Below, piece after piece: positions 63,680 to 64,000 of a stretch of DNA of 64,000 bases (its first letter is position 1; every line of letters begins with the position of its first letter). This DNA comes from a gamma proteobacterium NOR5-3. GTDB taxonomy: Bacteria; Pseudomonadota; Gammaproteobacteria; Pseudomonadales; Halieaceae. The stretch covers positions 1,539,738 through 1,603,737 of the forward strand of contig DS999405.1 of the NCBI GenBank assembly GCA_000158155.1, read 5' to 3'. The position numbers were made by a program, and so were the translations under genes. A model generated the notes under the pieces. The model did no database searches. It worked only from the letters and a program-made list of their open reading frames with translations, and was not told the origin of the DNA.

Positions 63680-64000
63680 TCATCGCTGACGGGCACCGAC
63701 CTCGTTTAACTCCGCGACCAGGCAGTCCATCAGCTCCCTCGCCGGCAGAAAACGGCTGCGACTCGCGCCCTCTCCTGCCCACATCACACTGAAATCATCA
63801 CGTTTTGTTGCGGCTACGAGCTGCTTTACCGCGTCATAACAAAGCGGGTAATCCGGCGCTATAGCAGCAAGATCTTCGACCCAGAGCAGCAGTTCATTCA
63901 CCAACGCTCTGGCGGGGCGACCCGATATCTTTGAAGTCAACCGTGTCGGCGTGCCGCTGGCAAGCAGCTCTCTATAACGCTCGCTAGCGCGCGTTTCCGG
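63680..64000 (-). CDS. nitronate monooxygenase-like flavoprotein, N-terminus outside window
   Basis: C-terminal 106 residues, open to the right edge. 'TRLTSKISGRPARALVN' is the conserved C-terminal segment (FSGRPAR-type) of NMO/2-nitropropane dioxygenase family proteins, and 'DFSVMWAGEGA' with 'ELMDCLVAELN' closes it. Such FMN enzymes oxidise nitronates, or act as flavin-dependent oxidoreductases with unknown substrates. The catalytic His and FMN site are outside the window. In frame codons continue without stop through base 64000. Confidence 0.75.
   Translation of the reverse strand, partial: PETRASERYRELLASGTPTRLTSKISGRPARALVNELLLWVEDLAAIAPDYPLCYDAVKQLVAATKRDDFSVMWAGEGASRSRFLPARELMDCLVAELNEVGARQR

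Noticed and set aside
1-64000. CRISPR array, prophage, insertion sequence, tRNA or rRNA genes
   Set aside because: No regular spaced repeats, transposase or phage proteins, and no tRNA-like or rRNA-like sequence were seen on reading through.

Overview
The window reads as chromosomal DNA of a marine, aerobic gammaproteobacterium, probably close to the OM60/NOR5 (Halieaceae) group. This is inferred from gene content, not from a marker gene. The housekeeping genes are gammaproteobacterial in type (YeeN, RsuA, RhlE, YbiT-type ABC-F, YeaD, SugE, a CusCBA-type efflux system). They sit among a TonB-dependent receptor, TauD-type and Rieske oxygenases, a cytochrome P450, a sulfatase and many exported hydrolases. 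I see no rRNA, tRNA, CRISPR array, insertion sequence or prophage. Genes are dense, with many 4-8 nt start/stop overlaps, and only one gap exceeds 300 bases once remnants are discounted.

Layout. 1-4.5 kb: the 3' part of a giant Asp-box (BNR/VPS10-like) propeller protein overlapping a TonB-dependent receptor. 4.7-7.5 kb: YeeN, a TauD-type dioxygenase and two overlapping unknown genes. 7.7-12.5 kb (minus): a secreted SnoaL-like protein, an APH-type kinase overlapping a class III aminotransferase of the phospho-lyase type, a yeast-type cytosine deaminase and a frameshifted OprP-like porin. 12.7-15.5 kb: an exported D-aminoacylase-like amidohydrolase, a DUF3127 protein and a lysoplasmalogenase. 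15.5-20.2 kb: a second propeller protein divergent from an exported Xaa-Pro peptidase. 20.2-20.7 kb: decayed remnants. 20.7-27.3 kb: a CopL-like protein and a CusC-CusB(CusF)-CusA copper/silver efflux operon. 27.3-36 kb: a beta-CASP nuclease, a Rieske oxygenase with an M20 hydrolase, a GNAT, a sulfatase lipoprotein, an exported MBL enzyme and an exported amidohydrolase. 36.1-40.6 kb: an SGNH hydrolase, SugE, a uracil-DNA glycosylase-like protein, a VOC protein, a Trp-rich TIGR02450 protein flanked by integron-like core sites, and MipA. 40.8-50.1 kb: a third propeller with an overlapping M14 deacylase and an amidase, convergent with a fourth propeller. 50.2-64 kb: P450, two lipoprotein alpha/beta hydrolases, RsuA, DUF5329, an exported AbgB-like M20 enzyme, YeaD, RhlE, CvfB, YbiT, a thioredoxin-like protein and the end of a nitronate monooxygenase.

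The most distinctive theme is export. Four paralogous secreted propeller proteins of about 1,040-1,090 residues (one cut by the window edge) lie within 50 kb. Each is next to a TonB receptor or an exported peptidase, deacylase or amidase. About twenty genes carry signal peptides or lipoboxes, and many are amide-bond hydrolases whose best-known relatives are cytoplasmic. I infer an envelope system for binding and breaking down peptide- or amide-like substrates, with the propellers as scaffold or substrate-binding partners. No sequence motif proves this.
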